Assembly (NCBI RefSeq): GCF_030271255.1
Contig: NZ_JASJOM010000002.1
Span: forward strand, 372,001 to 436,000
Length of the DNA stretch: 64,000 nucleotides
Origin: Peribacillus folii
GTDB taxonomy: Bacteria > Bacillota > Bacilli > Bacillales > DSM-1321
Direction: 5' to 3'
Each line of letters begins with the position of its first letter. The first letter of the stretch is position 1. Positions 55,327-64,000 of this stretch are shown piece after piece. A model generated the notes under the pieces. It had not been told where the DNA came from and did not search any database. It saw only the letters and a list, made by a program, of their open reading frames with translations. The translations under genes and the position numbers were made by a program.

Positions 55327-56968
55327 TTAAAGCTTCCCCCTTAGTAGAAGATTTCTCCTCCTCAAGTTGATCCTTCGGTTCAGAAAGTGATGTCGACTCA
55401 ATCGCTTTTTTGATATCTCTTTTAATGCCATGCCAGTTTTTGTTTGTATGGCCGGCCATGACAATCTCATCCTGTTTCCTCTTGATCCAAATGCGGCGAT
55501 GATTCCAATACGAGCCTTGGACCACACCCACCATGAAGATGATCCCTCCAGTGAATAGGATCCAGAGCGTTAAATCCTTCCGGACGGTCAACGCAGTGAC
55601 ATCCTGGGTTTCCACACCATTAAAAGCCATTTTATACGTGTTTTCACCTAATGGCTCTGCAGTCTCTTTTATCGCCACGAAACTGACTTCCCCCTCCGGC
55701 TTATCCGGTGTATGCATCTTAAAGATAAATGCCGGATTATTCGGAATCTTCGATATCGTCCTTGGTTCGCCTTTTTCATCAAACTCGAAATCAGGGAAAT
55801 AACTGATTAGATCGACGGAATATCCCTTATTCAATTGGTAGTTCTTTTTTGGATCGTTCAAATCGATCTTCACTCCGCCAAACTTCTCATTCGTTTTTTT
55901 GTTAATCAAATTAAATGACATCGTACTGAGCTCATCCAGCTTATAATCTACTTGATAAAGGGCGTAATGATCATGTTTCAGAGGTTCATTGACTTTGATT
56001 TTATAATCTTTAACCTTTTCAAGGCCGACTTTTTCTCCTGGTATCGCTTCCCCTTTGCGTTCATAGAGCGTGACATCGGATTGATAGGTTTTGGCTATTG
56101 TTCCTGTCTTATCTATTGCGGCGGTGTACTGTTGATCCTCTTTGTTGCCTTTGTCATACACCTCTAACGTGAATTCATTATTCTTGAGATAGTATTCTCC
56201 ATTCGTGCCCGGAATTTCTTTTCTCTCACCTTCCCTGAGCCAAACGACTTTATCGATATACATGCCCGGCACGGAACGCAGTAAGGCACCGATTAAAAAA
56301 ATGATAAGTCCGATATGATTAACATAGGGCCCCCACCTTGAAAAGCGGTTTTTTTCGGCAAGTATATGACCCTTTTCCTCACGGATATGATAACGCTGCC
56401 TTTTTAATTCAGTCTTGACTTTGTCCAGGTCGATATCCTGTTCATCAAGCTTTGTCACACCGTAGATCCTCTGTCGCTTCATGAACCCATCATGCCGGAT
56501 GACCCCTTGTTTTTTTAAAGAACGATATAAAGGGAAGAAACGGTCGATGCTGGCAACGAGCAGGGATATGCCAAGCATTCCAATTATGAGCAAATACCAC
56601 CATGAACTATACAAATTATGGAACCCGAGTTCATAATACACCTTTCCGAACCAGCCGTATTCCGATTCATAATGCTCTGCTGGTGTAACGGTTGAAGGGA
56701 TATACATTTCCTGCGGTAAAATCGTACCGATGGCTGAAGCGACCAAGGCAATGACGATGAGCGTCACCCCTACCTTGACGGACGAAAAAAAGTTCCATAT
56801 TTTATCAATGACCGTTTTCCTGTAGGTTTGCGAACGCCTCGCACTTCCTTCATAGCGCATATCAATAAGCTTATTCTCTTGTTCACTTCCAAGATCCATG
56901 CCGCACTTTCCGCAAATCTTCGTGCCAAACGGATTTACATGACCACAATCGCATTTTACTTCTTTCAT
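55319..56968 (-). CDS. resB: Cytochrome c biogenesis protein ResB
   Basis: Membrane subunit of the ResBC haem-ligation complex. It begins with a small zinc-ribbon (CDCGH, then CGKCG; residues 6-24), then three membrane helices, a large external domain (about 245-485) and a last helix near 480-505. This is the known ResB layout. 549 residues. It follows resA by 18 bases. Confidence 0.95.
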   Translation of the reverse strand: MKEVKCDCGHVNPFGTKICGKCGMDLGSEQENKLIDMRYEGSARRSQTYRKTVIDKIWNFFSSVKVGVTLIVIALVASAIGTILPQEMYIPSTVTPAEHYESEYGWFGKVYYELGFHNLYSSWWYLLIIGMLGISLLVASIDRFFPLYRSLKKQGVIRHDGFMKRQRIYGVTKLDEQDIDLDKVKTELKRQRYHIREEKGHILAEKNRFSRWGPYVNHIGLIIFLIGALLRSVPGMYIDKVVWLREGERKEIPGTNGEYYLKNNEFTLEVYDKGNKEDQQYTAAIDKTGTIAKTYQSDVTLYERKGEAIPGEKVGLEKVKDYKIKVNEPLKHDHYALYQVDYKLDELSTMSFNLINKKTNEKFGGVKIDLNDPKKNYQLNKGYSVDLISYFPDFEFDEKGEPRTISKIPNNPAFIFKMHTPDKPEGEVSFVAIKETAEPLGENTYKMAFNGVETQDVTALTVRKDLTLWILFTGGIIFMVGVVQGSYWNHRRIWIKRKQDEIVMAGHTNKNWHGIKRDIKKAIESTSLSEPKDQLEEEKSSTKGEALNG

Positions 56969-56986
56969 GTCAAAAACTCCCCAGTA

Positions 56987-57517
56987 TTATGGTTTGATTC
57001 TCTCCATATGCTTTTGGATGCTCTCTTCTGTCAAAGCTCCTGTAATGATATCTATTACTTTTCCCTCTTTATCAATCAAAAAGGTAACGGGTAAAATATC
57101 CACGCGATAAGCATTTTCCACTTCCCTGCCCTGATCGATCATGACTGGAAAGGTAAGATCATGCTTTGTGATGAAATTATCGACAGCATAGTCGGATTCC
57201 CCTACATTGACTGCCAATACCTCCACGCCCTGGTCTTTATAGTTCTGATATTGATGTTCCATATACGGCATTTCATATTCACACGGCTTGCAATATGTAC
57301 CCCAAAAATTCAGGAAGACGCCTTTTCCTTTATAATCGGATAGTTTATGTTCATTGCCTTTCATATCGGTCAAAACAAAATTGGGTGCATCCGATCCTTT
57401 TCCAAGACTATCATTCTTATCTTTAGTGAAGTTCGTATAAAGGGCAAACACTAAAGCTGCACCTAACAGCAAAAGAATGATGGTTCTGCTTATTAAGCGT
57501 CGCTTCTTTTTATCCAT
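56987..57517 (-). CDS. resA: Thiol-disulfide oxidoreductase ResA
   Basis: Membrane-anchored extracytoplasmic thioredoxin-like protein that reduces the CXXCH haem-binding cysteines of apocytochrome c. N-terminal signal anchor (about residues 10-28), then the thioredoxin fold with active site CKPC in GTYCKPCEYEMPYM, and the conserved cis-proline in ILPVTFLID. 176 residues. AGGAGG precedes the ATG. First gene of the res operon. Confidence 0.96.
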   Translation of the reverse strand: MDKKKRRLISRTIILLLLGAALVFALYTNFTKDKNDSLGKGSDAPNFVLTDMKGNEHKLSDYKGKGVFLNFWGTYCKPCEYEMPYMEHQYQNYKDQGVEVLAVNVGESDYAVDNFITKHDLTFPVMIDQGREVENAYRVDILPVTFLIDKEGKVIDIITGALTEESIQKHMERIKP

Positions 57518-57555
57518 AGAAATCCTCCTAGGGCAACCCTAAATTTAACCATACC

Positions 57556-57564
57556 ATTATACCA
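57556..57564 (-). promoter_or_regulatory. Extended -10 promoter of the res operon
   Basis: The minus strand reads TGGTATAAT, a TG-N-TATAAT extended -10 box, about 40 bases upstream of the resA start. No good -35 box. In B. subtilis this operon is activated by ResD. Confidence 0.5.
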
Positions 57565-57726
57565 TTTAACACCCTGTCCATTTTTTTGCATTTCCGAAGG
57601 TTTTGTGACAATCATTACCGTATCATGAAAGAAAAGGTACGTACGAGTTGTTGTCCACCACCCTCTCTTCACAGGGGGAATAACGGGGTAGTGGCCTTCA
57701 ACCGATGTATCGATAAAAATCCTTGC

Positions 57727-58467
57727 TTACATTCTTCTTTGTTTAGGGTCGGTCGATGCCATGGTGCGCATCAATTTGACCTCGTGCGGAGTCAACTCCC
57801 GGGAGTCTCCAGCGGTTAGCCCGTCCAGTGTCAAAAATCCGTATTTTTCCCGCTTCAATTTGATCACGGGATGGCCAATCGCTTCGAACATGCGGCGTAC
57901 TTGCCTGTTCCTGCCTTCATGTATCGTGATTTCCACAATGGCTGTTTCCTTTTTTTTGTCGGTCGACAATACCTTGGTCTTGGCTGGAGCTGTTTTGCCA
58001 TCCTCCAGCTTGATCCCTTTTTCTAGCTTTTTCAAGCTCTCACGAAGAGGGATTCCTTTCACTTTTGCCACATACACTTTATCCACTTCATGCTTAGGAT
58101 GCATTAATGTGTTTGCGAATTCCCCATCATTGGTCAATACAAGCAAACCCGATGTATCGTAATCCAAGCGACCAACCGGATAAATCCGTTCATTGATGTA
58201 CGGAAAATAGTCCGTTACGACCTTTCTATTCTTATCATCCGAAACGGCCGAGATGACCCCGCGCGGTTTATAGAAGAGGAAATAAACAGGAGCTTCTTTT
58301 TCAAGCGGGACTTCATTAACCTCGACCTTATCATTAGGACCGACCTTCACGCCCAATTCCTTCACTACTTTGCCGTTCACTTTTACCTTGCCTTCTGATA
58401 TCAGCTCTTCTGCTTTACGGCGGGAAGCCAATCCAGCGTGTGCTATCACCTTTTGTAATCGTTCCAT
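57727..58467 (-). CDS. rluB: 23S rRNA pseudouridine synthase RluB
   Basis: Makes pseudouridine in 23S rRNA (E. coli position 2605). An N-terminal S4 RNA-binding domain (ASRRKAEELISEGKVKVNGKVV) is followed by the RsuA-family catalytic domain with the aspartate in PVGRLDYDTSGLLVLTNDG and the later EGRNRQVRRMF. 246 residues. It lies between spmB and resA, as ypuL in B. subtilis. Confidence 0.95.
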   Translation of the reverse strand: MERLQKVIAHAGLASRRKAEELISEGKVKVNGKVVKELGVKVGPNDKVEVNEVPLEKEAPVYFLFYKPRGVISAVSDDKNRKVVTDYFPYINERIYPVGRLDYDTSGLLVLTNDGEFANTLMHPKHEVDKVYVAKVKGIPLRESLKKLEKGIKLEDGKTAPAKTKVLSTDKKKETAIVEITIHEGRNRQVRRMFEAIGHPVIKLKREKYGFLTLDGLTAGDSRELTPHEVKLMRTMASTDPKQRRM

Positions 58468-58743
58468 CTATCTTCACCTCATAGTTTAATCATTCGTTTG
58501 TTATTGTCTACAAATACACAATCATACAATTATTACATATGAAGAGACAAAAACAAAAGGTTTTTCGCGATAATGAGCTTTTCTTTTCTTATTGATCCAA
58601 TAATGAGACAGTTAAATGGGGTGGTTTCCATAATGAGTGTAACATAGCTTTTTTTTCCATACAAAAAAATGTTCCTTTTGAAGGGAGTTTGGATACATAA
58701 AGAAAAGTGTGGCCACATAAGGGGGCAGTTACGTGAAAAAAGG
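58468..58743. other. Intergenic region rluB-spmB
   Basis: About 275 AT-rich bases before the spmB terminator; probably includes the rluB promoter, but I could not fix one with confidence. Confidence 0.4.
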
Positions 58744-58773
58744 CAAAAAAAAAGAAATGGAGCATCCATTTCC
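58744..58773 (-). terminator. Intrinsic terminator after spmB
   Basis: GAAATGGA at 58754-58761 pairs with TCCATTTC at 58765-58772, followed on the minus strand by nine T. It ends the dacB-spmA-spmB operon, 8 bases after the spmB stop. Confidence 0.88.
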
Positions 58774-58780
58774 TTGGTTT

Positions 58781-59320
58781 TCAATTCATTCCGAAAACGA
58801 GTGTCACGACGATGACGGCAGCTATGATTCCGACCAGATCGGCCAACAGGCCCACCTTAAGGGCATCACCCATTTTTTTGATGCCGACTGCGCCAAAGTA
58901 AACGGTCAACACATAGAAGGTGGTATCCGTGCTTCCTTGAATCGTGGCAGCCAAGCGGCCGACAAAGGAATCAGGGCCATAAACCGATATCAGGTCACTA
59001 GTCATGCCCAATGCAGCCGTTCCGGATATGGGCCTGATGATCGCAAGCGGCAGCACCTCGGACGGAAAATGCAGCAGTGCAAGCAATGGTTTCACTAATT
59101 GGACAAAATAATCCAAGGCGCCCGATGCCCTGAACACCGAAATCGCCACTAACATCCCTACCAGGAAAGGAATGAGGGAAAAGGACATGTTAATTCCTTC
59201 TTTCCCCCCCTCGACGAAGGTTTCATAGGTCGGAACCCGTTTTAGTGTACCGTACAGCAACACAGAGAGAATCAAAAGCGGTATCATCCAAATTGAAATC
59301 GTCGTCATCCAATGCAACAT
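58781..59320 (-). CDS. spmB: Spore maturation protein SpmB
   Basis: Nucleoside-recognition (Gate) family membrane protein needed for proper spore-core dehydration. About five helices, with SFSLIPFLVGMLVAISVFRASGALD and the family segment IRPISGTAALGMTSDLISVYGPDSFVGRLAATIQGSTDTTFYV in pieces along the middle. GGAGGG fixes the ATG at 59320 (179 residues). It follows spmA with a 1-base gap. Confidence 0.96.
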   Translation of the reverse strand: MLHWMTTISIWMIPLLILSVLLYGTLKRVPTYETFVEGGKEGINMSFSLIPFLVGMLVAISVFRASGALDYFVQLVKPLLALLHFPSEVLPLAIIRPISGTAALGMTSDLISVYGPDSFVGRLAATIQGSTDTTFYVLTVYFGAVGIKKMGDALKVGLLADLVGIIAAVIVVTLVFGMN

Positions 59321-59321
59321 T

Positions 59322-59915
59322 CTATTCCCTCCCGTTCTTTTTTCTCCTGTAATAAAAATATCGATCGATTGCAATGCCTCCGATAGCCGAAATGGCAGTG
59401 GCTATTATGGTCGGAAAAACGATGTCGGTTGGAGAATGGGCATCGTAATTCATGCGGATCGCGATGACTGTCGTCGGGATCAACGTTACGCTAGATGTAT
59501 TGATTGCCAAAAAAGTGACCATTGAACGGCTGACCGTCGCTTTTCCGCCATTTAATTTCTTTAGCTGCTCCATGGCTTTAATCCCGAGAGGTGTAGCGGC
59601 ATTCCCAAGACCGAATGTATTGGCCATCATATTCGATAGAATATACCCCATGGCTGGGTGATTGGGCGGGACTTCAGGAAATAACCATCGCATGAATGGC
59701 TTGAATAAGGTGGATAGCTTATCAAGAAGCCCCGATTCCTCGGCAATCTTCATCAAACCGAGCCAAAAAACAAGTATGCTCATCAGGCCCAGACAAAGGG
59801 TGACCGCTTCCTTTGCGCTGACAAAAAGGGCTTCGTTCACCTGATCCATCGTCCCATTGATCATGCCGAATACAATTCCAATCACGAACATTCCACCCCA
59901 AATATAATTAACCAT
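59322..59915 (-). CDS. spmA: Spore maturation protein SpmA
   Basis: Partner of SpmB; the same Gate-domain family, with about five membrane helices. Visible marks: FGMINGTMDQVNEALF, LMSILVFWLGLMKIAEESG, and YILSNMMANTFGLGNAATPLGIKAM. GGGGATCGG precedes the ATG at 59915, giving 197 residues, next to the 196 of B. subtilis; the longer frame overlaps dacB. The start overlaps the dacB end by 8 bases. Confidence 0.96.
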   Translation of the reverse strand: MVNYIWGGMFVIGIVFGMINGTMDQVNEALFVSAKEAVTLCLGLMSILVFWLGLMKIAEESGLLDKLSTLFKPFMRWLFPEVPPNHPAMGYILSNMMANTFGLGNAATPLGIKAMEQLKKLNGGKATVSRSMVTFLAINTSSVTLIPTTVIAIRMNYDAHSPTDIVFPTIIATAISAIGGIAIDRYFYYRRKKNGRE

Positions 59916-61068
59916 TGCGTCCGATCCCCAATACTGCTTCAAACATCTCAGCCCAAGTTGTTTGGAATGAATGCTGGTTGAAGCTCTCTTTTGATTCTCC
60001 ATAAAAAATCGAACGTGTACCTATCTTTTTCCCATCGAGATAAATGGAAGCCTTGCCGACCACTTCCGGAATTTTCCGCTGATCCTCCCATGCTTTCTTC
60101 GGCTTCAGCAATTTCATTTTCACCTTGACCAACTCACTTTCTTCCTTTGTAAGCGGGTATGTGAAATCATTTTTAATATATACCTTCCCTTTATAGGTTT
60201 TGTTCTTCAAATCTTTTACAGGCCCTTGCGGCAAGATTTCTGTCCGCTTATATTCCTTAAAAGCGGATTCATACATTTTAATGTGATCATTCCAATCATC
60301 CGGCCCATTCAATGTTACCGCGATCAGGTTATGCCCATTTTTTGTTGCCGTCGTGACCAAGGTACGTTTTGCCAGTTTCGTATAGCCGGTTTTCCCGCCT
60401 GTGCAATACTCATATAATTGTGTAAGCAGGCGGTTTTTGTTCTTCCATACATAATCCCATCGTTCAGTTGAATTGGGGGCTCTATGCACCTTCGTACCGG
60501 CAATCTTTGCATATGTTTCGTTTTGCATGGCATAGCGGGTCAGTATCGCCATGTCATACGCAGTGGAATAATGGTTTTTCGTATTATCAAGTCCATGCGG
60601 ATTTGAAAAGTGAGTATTTTTCATGCCGATTTCTTCCGCTTTTTGATTCATCATCCAGACGAACCCATCCAGGCTGCCGCCAACTTTTTCGCTGATTGCG
60701 ACCGCTGCATCATTCCCTGATCGCAGCATTAATCCATAAACCAAATCTTCCAGCTTGATTTTTTCGCCTTCTTTTAAATAAAGCGAAGAACCCTCAGTCC
60801 CAAATGCATTGCTGCTAACCTTAACTTTTTCATCCATTTCCCCGGATTCAATGGCCAGGATCGCCGTCATGATTTTTGTGATGCTAGCTATCCGATTCTT
60901 TTCATGTGCATTCACTTCATAAATGACCCGTCCGCTTTCCTCATCCATAAGGATCGCACTATGGGCGCTGACGGCTACATTTGCTTTGGCGCTTGGTATA
61001 GGTGCCATAAAAGACAACAGGAGAATGACAATACATAAACTCGATAACCCTGTATATGGAAAACGCAT
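59908..61068 (-). CDS. dacB: D-alanyl-D-alanine carboxypeptidase DacB (PBP5*)
   Basis: Sporulation-specific penicillin-binding carboxypeptidase that trims peptides of spore cortex peptidoglycan and so sets crosslinking. Signal peptide (about residues 1-29), then active-site motifs SITK (SxxK, about 62-65), SGN in LRSGNDAAV, and KTG in CTGGKTGYT; a C-terminal beta domain and an amphipathic tail follow. 386 residues. It heads dacB-spmA-spmB. A sigma-E type promoter precedes it, fitting mother-cell expression. Confidence 0.97.
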   Translation of the reverse strand: MRFPYTGLSSLCIVILLLSFMAPIPSAKANVAVSAHSAILMDEESGRVIYEVNAHEKNRIASITKIMTAILAIESGEMDEKVKVSSNAFGTEGSSLYLKEGEKIKLEDLVYGLMLRSGNDAAVAISEKVGGSLDGFVWMMNQKAEEIGMKNTHFSNPHGLDNTKNHYSTAYDMAILTRYAMQNETYAKIAGTKVHRAPNSTERWDYVWKNKNRLLTQLYEYCTGGKTGYTKLAKRTLVTTATKNGHNLIAVTLNGPDDWNDHIKMYESAFKEYKRTEILPQGPVKDLKNKTYKGKVYIKNDFTYPLTKEESELVKVKMKLLKPKKAWEDQRKIPEVVGKASIYLDGKKIGTRSIFYGESKESFNQHSFQTTWAEMFEAVLGIGRNG

Positions 61069-61103
61069 GAGTGCCCCCTCGTCTCTTTACTTGTTTTTGT
61101 ACA

Positions 61104-61131
61104 AGTTTATGCAGCGGGACAAGGGTTATGA
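61104..61131 (-). promoter_or_regulatory. Candidate sigma-E promoter of dacB-spmA-spmB
   Basis: On the minus strand TCATAA (61126-61131), a 14-base spacer, then CATAAACT (61104-61111), close to the sigma-E consensus. The B. subtilis operon is known to be sigma-E dependent. Confidence 0.65.
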
Positions 61132-61170
61132 ATAAAAAGATTCAAAACCTGGATGCATCACCATACAGCC

Positions 61171-61206
61171 ATAAAAAAAAAAACGATAGGAGCCCCTATC
61201 GTTTTA
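61171..61206 (-). terminator. Intrinsic terminator after the AhpF-like gene
   Basis: AAAACGATAGG at 61180-61190 pairs with CCTATCGTTTT at 61195-61205, followed by a run of T on the minus strand. Confidence 0.9.
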
Positions 61207-61214
61207 TTGTTCTA

Positions 61215-62861
61215 TTATACTAATAATGCAGCGATCTCATCAATTTTCTTCGCACCGAATACGACTTCTTCATCATTGATGATCATAGCCGGGACGCTCA
61301 TTACTTTATATTTCTTCTTGATTTCCTGGAAATTACTGATATCGACCATTTCCGCTTCAACATTAGGATTTTCGATCGCAATGCGCTGGGCACCGACAAC
61401 AACATCCGGACAGTAATGACAGGCCAATGAAACCATAACCTTAATGTTCGCTTTCTTATTGATTCCCTTAATAGAATTCAAGATGGTCGAATCCAAAGCC
61501 TGACCGGGACCTGCTAAGTTATAGATGGCCAAAATGAACGAATTCAACTCGTGGCCGCCTGGTACACCATGATATTTGACTCCGCTATATTCACCGCTCG
61601 CATTCAGGAGGGAAACGACAGGGAACTTATCTGCATTGATTTTTTCCTCGATTTCCTTATTCTCGCCCTTCGAGTACAGCTCAAGGTGAAGCTTGTCACC
61701 TAGTTCAGCAACATCCAACAAAAAGTCACGCAATTCGACAGACTTTGGCAAGCTTTCATCCACGATGGATACCAGTGTGACATCGCTCTCCATCTTGCCG
61801 AAGATACCCTTCAACTGGCCGCGTAGTGCATCACTCAATAGTGCGCTTTTTCCAGCCGGAACAGCCGCTTGTTCCTTCTTCGCCGGTTTTTCCACCTGAG
61901 GCTCATCCTTGATCCCTAAGCGATCTTTTTCCTCGGCAATATATTTGCCGGCATCCGTTGCGGCAATCGCCCCGTCGGATACTGCCGTAATTATTTGGCG
62001 CAGGGATTTTGGCCTTAAGTCTCCAGCCGCGTATACCCCATTCACATTCGTCTGCATATCATCATCCGTAAGAATGTAGCCAGCGCGGTCCATTTCTATA
62101 TGACCGCGGAAGATTTCCGTTTTCGGCTCATACCCTATGAATACGAATACCCCGAATGTATTGTCTTCCTCTTTCGCGATATATTCAAATTCAACTTTGG
62201 TTTTATTATTGATGAAGCGGGCACTTTGAATCATCCCGTCTCCATATACGCCAAGGATTTCCGTATTGAATTTCACTTCAATTTTATCATTCGCCATGAC
62301 TTTATCCACGATGGACGGGGCACATGTGAAGCTTGATTCCCGGGCAATGATTGTAACTTTTGTAGCAAAACGAGTCAGGAAGATCGCCTCTTCTGCCGCT
62401 GCATAGCCAGCACCGATCACGAAAACCTCCAGCCCGTCAAAGAATTCCCCATCACACGTCGAGCAATAAGCTACGCCGCGCCCTGTAAATTCCTCTTCAC
62501 CTGGAAATCCAAGCGTCCTTGGTGAAGCACCTGTTGCGATAATGATGGCGCGGGCATAATAATCCCCGCCAAGCGTTTTGACGACTTTTACCTCACCGGA
62601 AAAATCGACGCCCGTAACGTCAGCTTTTGCGAATTCCACGCCGAAGTCTTCATTCTGAAGTTTCATTTCTTCCACTAACCTTGGCCCGGAAATATGGCGG
62701 ATCCCAGGATAGTTGGCTATTTCCGATGTGGTTGCAGCCTGGCCGCCGCCTGTCCCTTTTTCAAGGATGATGGTTTTCAATTTAGCTCGCCCTGCATAAA
62801 CGCCAGCCGAGAGGCCTGCAGGTCCGCCGCCAATAATCAATAAATCATATATATTTTTCAT
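61215..62861 (-). CDS. AhpF-like peroxiredoxin reductase with swapped domain order
   Basis: FAD and NAD(P)H disulfide reductase in 548 residues. Residues 1 to about 310 are a thioredoxin-reductase domain: FAD motif LLIIGGGPAGLSAG, redox pair C133-S-T-C136, second nucleotide motif FVIGAGYAAAEEA, and NGVYAAGDLRPKSLRQI. A linker rich in Lys, Glu, Ala and Pro (about 311-345) leads to a C-terminal tandem thioredoxin-fold domain with C481-H-Y-C484 and ALLV at the end, which looks like the N-terminal domain of AhpF (compare LACHYCPDVV with AhpF LSCHNCPDVV). AhpF has these parts in the opposite order. AAGGAG precedes the ATG. It follows ahpC and very likely reduces it. Confidence 0.9.
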   Translation of the reverse strand: MKNIYDLLIIGGGPAGLSAGVYAGRAKLKTIILEKGTGGGQAATTSEIANYPGIRHISGPRLVEEMKLQNEDFGVEFAKADVTGVDFSGEVKVVKTLGGDYYARAIIIATGASPRTLGFPGEEEFTGRGVAYCSTCDGEFFDGLEVFVIGAGYAAAEEAIFLTRFATKVTIIARESSFTCAPSIVDKVMANDKIEVKFNTEILGVYGDGMIQSARFINNKTKVEFEYIAKEEDNTFGVFVFIGYEPKTEIFRGHIEMDRAGYILTDDDMQTNVNGVYAAGDLRPKSLRQIITAVSDGAIAATDAGKYIAEEKDRLGIKDEPQVEKPAKKEQAAVPAGKSALLSDALRGQLKGIFGKMESDVTLVSIVDESLPKSVELRDFLLDVAELGDKLHLELYSKGENKEIEEKINADKFPVVSLLNASGEYSGVKYHGVPGGHELNSFILAIYNLAGPGQALDSTILNSIKGINKKANIKVMVSLACHYCPDVVVGAQRIAIENPNVEAEMVDISNFQEIKKKYKVMSVPAMIINDEEVVFGAKKIDEIAALLV

Positions 62862-62909
62862 TTTTGCGCTCCTTGCTGTAAATTAATTTCGTGCCAATCC
62901 GTTTATATC

Positions 62910-62948
62910 GACAAACAAAAGGCACTTATTTTAGGTAAGTGCCTTTTG
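62910..62948 (-). terminator. Terminator between ahpC and the AhpF-like gene
   Basis: AAAAGGCACTTA at 62917-62928 pairs perfectly with TAAGTGCCTTTT at 62936-62947, followed by TTTTGTTTG-like sequence on the minus strand. Partial read-through would couple the two genes at unequal levels. Confidence 0.8.
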
Positions 62949-63010
62949 CATTGATTGCTTGTCAGTCCCTGAATTCATTTATTGAAGAAAGGGTCGTCCC
63001 GAACAAAAGA

Positions 63011-63574
63011 TTAAAGTTTTCCTACTAGGTCTAAACTTGGTTCTAGTGTATCTTCACCTGGAGTCCATTTAGCAGGGCAAACTTTATCTCCATGCTCAGC
63101 TACGAATTGTGCCGCTTGTACCTTTCTGACAAGCTCTTCAGCATTACGGCCGATTCCTAGGTCATTGATTTCATATGCTTTGATTTGTCCTTCAGGGTTA
63201 ACGATGAATGTTCCGCGCAGCGCCAGCCCATCTTCTTCAATCAATACACCGAATTGACGGGATAATACGTTTGCCGGGTCAGCCAACATTGGATATTGGA
63301 TTTTGCCGATTGTATCTGTAGCATCAGCCCAGCCTTTATGGCTGAAGTGAGTATCCGTGGAAACAGAGTATACTTCACAGCCGATTTCCTTGAATGTTTC
63401 ATAGTTATCTTGAAGGTCGGCTAATTCCGTCGGACATACGAATGAGAAGTCAGCTGGGTAGAAAAAGAAGACTGCCCATTTTCCTTTTACATCTTCAAGT
63501 GTAACCTCTTTGAATTCTCCTGCATGGTAAGCTTGTACTTTAAAATCTTCAACATGTTTGTTAATCAATGACAT
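63011..63574 (-). CDS. ahpC: Alkyl hydroperoxide reductase AhpC (2-Cys peroxiredoxin)
   Basis: Reduces hydrogen peroxide, organic peroxides and peroxynitrite. Typical 2-Cys Prx: peroxidatic C47 in FSFVCPTE and resolving C166 in KVCPAKW, with the TxxC-type active site DFSFVCP. 187 residues from the ATG at 63574, which has GGAGG; five earlier codons lack support. The electron donor is likely the AhpF-like product of the next gene. A PerR-type box covers its promoter. Confidence 0.97.
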   Translation of the reverse strand: MSLINKHVEDFKVQAYHAGEFKEVTLEDVKGKWAVFFFYPADFSFVCPTELADLQDNYETFKEIGCEVYSVSTDTHFSHKGWADATDTIGKIQYPMLADPANVLSRQFGVLIEEDGLALRGTFIVNPEGQIKAYEINDLGIGRNAEELVRKVQAAQFVAEHGDKVCPAKWTPGEDTLEPSLDLVGKL

Positions 63575-63613
63575 ATTAAATTCCTCCAATAGCTTTTTTT
63601 TATCTGCTCCTAT

Positions 63614-63628
63614 TTATAATAATTATTA
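63614..63628. promoter_or_regulatory. PerR-type box at the ahpC promoter
   Basis: TTATAATAATTATTA matches the PerR consensus TTATAATNATTATAA at 13 of 14 fixed positions and lies over the -10 region of ahpC. Confidence 0.8.
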
Positions 63629-63644
63629 AATAGAAATTAGTCAA
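63616..63644 (-). promoter_or_regulatory. Sigma-A promoter of ahpC
   Basis: On the minus strand TTGACT (63639-63644), a 17-base spacer, and TATTAT (63616-63621), 42 bases upstream of the start codon and inside the PerR box. Confidence 0.7.
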
Positions 63645-63947
63645 TCAATATCCCTTAATAATTTTCAAGTTCACAAATTAGTCACAGTTTATATATTGAT
63701 ATACATTTATTAGGTTTGTTTATTCACTGTACTTTAAAATGGCTCACTCTCTACATTTTCATTACTATGTCAAGGTAATATCGAGACTCAAAATCATTAT
63801 TTTGAAAGTTTCCATCTCCTCCTTTTTATATTAATATCCATTTCCCAAATGAGAATCAATTGCTGCGCCTCTGATATATATGGGCCAGCTCATCCTTTAT
63901 AACATTTCCATTTGCCCCCTAAATGATTCTTCATCCGGTATATCAAA
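63645..63947. other. Gene-free region upstream of ahpC
   Basis: About 300 AT-rich bases with no open frame that has a ribosome binding site, no RNA gene and no clear repeat. Confidence 0.5.
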
Positions 63948-63977
63948 CAAAAAAACCGAACCATTACGGCCCGGTTG
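63948..63977 (-). terminator. Terminator of a minus-strand gene beyond the right edge
   Basis: AACCG at 63954-63958 pairs with CGGTT at 63972-63976 with partial inner pairing, followed on the minus strand by six or more T. Confidence 0.6.
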
Positions 63978-64000
63978 TTTCCATTGCGATCCCACTTCAT

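Noticed and set aside
58733..59098. Plus-strand frame opening with GTG behind AAGGGGG, antisense to spmB
   Set aside because: Its first codons run through the spmB terminator and the rest mirrors spmB codons; a shadow frame despite the ribosome-site-like start.

Overview
The window is an ordinary chromosomal backbone segment from a spore-forming, low-to-moderate GC Bacillaceae bacterium. It carries spoIVA, spmA/spmB, dacB, sleB/ypeB, HU, bacillithiol reductase (ypdA), resABCDE and sigX/rsiX. Gene order follows Bacillus subtilis from ypiA through to dacB, but the sequence is not B. subtilis; a Peribacillus-like (B. simplex group) organism is my best inference. Almost everything is on the minus strand; only ypzI, fer and serA are on the plus strand. 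I see no rRNA, tRNA, CRISPR array, insertion sequence or prophage.

Layout from left to right. Positions 1-9500 hold the aromatic/histidinol-phosphate supraoperon read right to left (ndk, cheR, aroC, aroB, aroH, hisC, tyrA, aroA, ypiA). It lacks the trp genes that sit between aroH and hisC in B. subtilis. Positions 9600-13800 hold menaquinone side-chain and ring methylation genes (hepT, menG, hepS), the TRAP regulator mtrB, folE and the HU gene. Positions 14290-16940 hold spoIVA, yphF and yphE. Positions 17150-22820 hold an accessory block not present at this place in B. subtilis: a putrescine aminotransferase, a sigma-54 activator and a PuuP-like putrescine importer, with two sigma-54 promoters. 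Positions 23030-31620 return to backbone (gpsA, der, yphA, ypzI, fni, ypfD, plsC, cmk, ypfB, ypfA). Positions 31790-38310 hold ypeB, sleB, prsW, an asparaginase, ypdA and gudB. Positions 38560-46220 hold mecA2, a MerR/B12-domain regulator, ypbG-ypbF-ypbE-ypbD, recQ, ypbB and fer. Positions 46338-49350 hold the FMN-riboswitch-controlled riboflavin transporter ribU and serA. Positions 49415-61070 hold rsiX-sigX, resEDCBA, rluB, spmB, spmA and dacB. Positions 61215-63574 hold an AhpF-like reductase with swapped domain order and its peroxiredoxin AhpC, behind a PerR-type box.

Most likely to repay a second look: the sigma-54 putrescine module, in which two promoters carry related upstream operators at nearly the same distance (49 and 48 bp); the TrxR-first, AhpF-N-domain-last reductase next to ahpC; a MerR regulator with both signature motifs of adenosylcobalamin photoreceptors; a Fur-like box across the ferredoxin promoter; a plus-strand terminator with no gene in front of it near gudB; and a shared CACTTT/AAAGTG inverted repeat in the aroC and hisC leaders. 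All functional names rest on recognised families and synteny read by eye; no database search was run.
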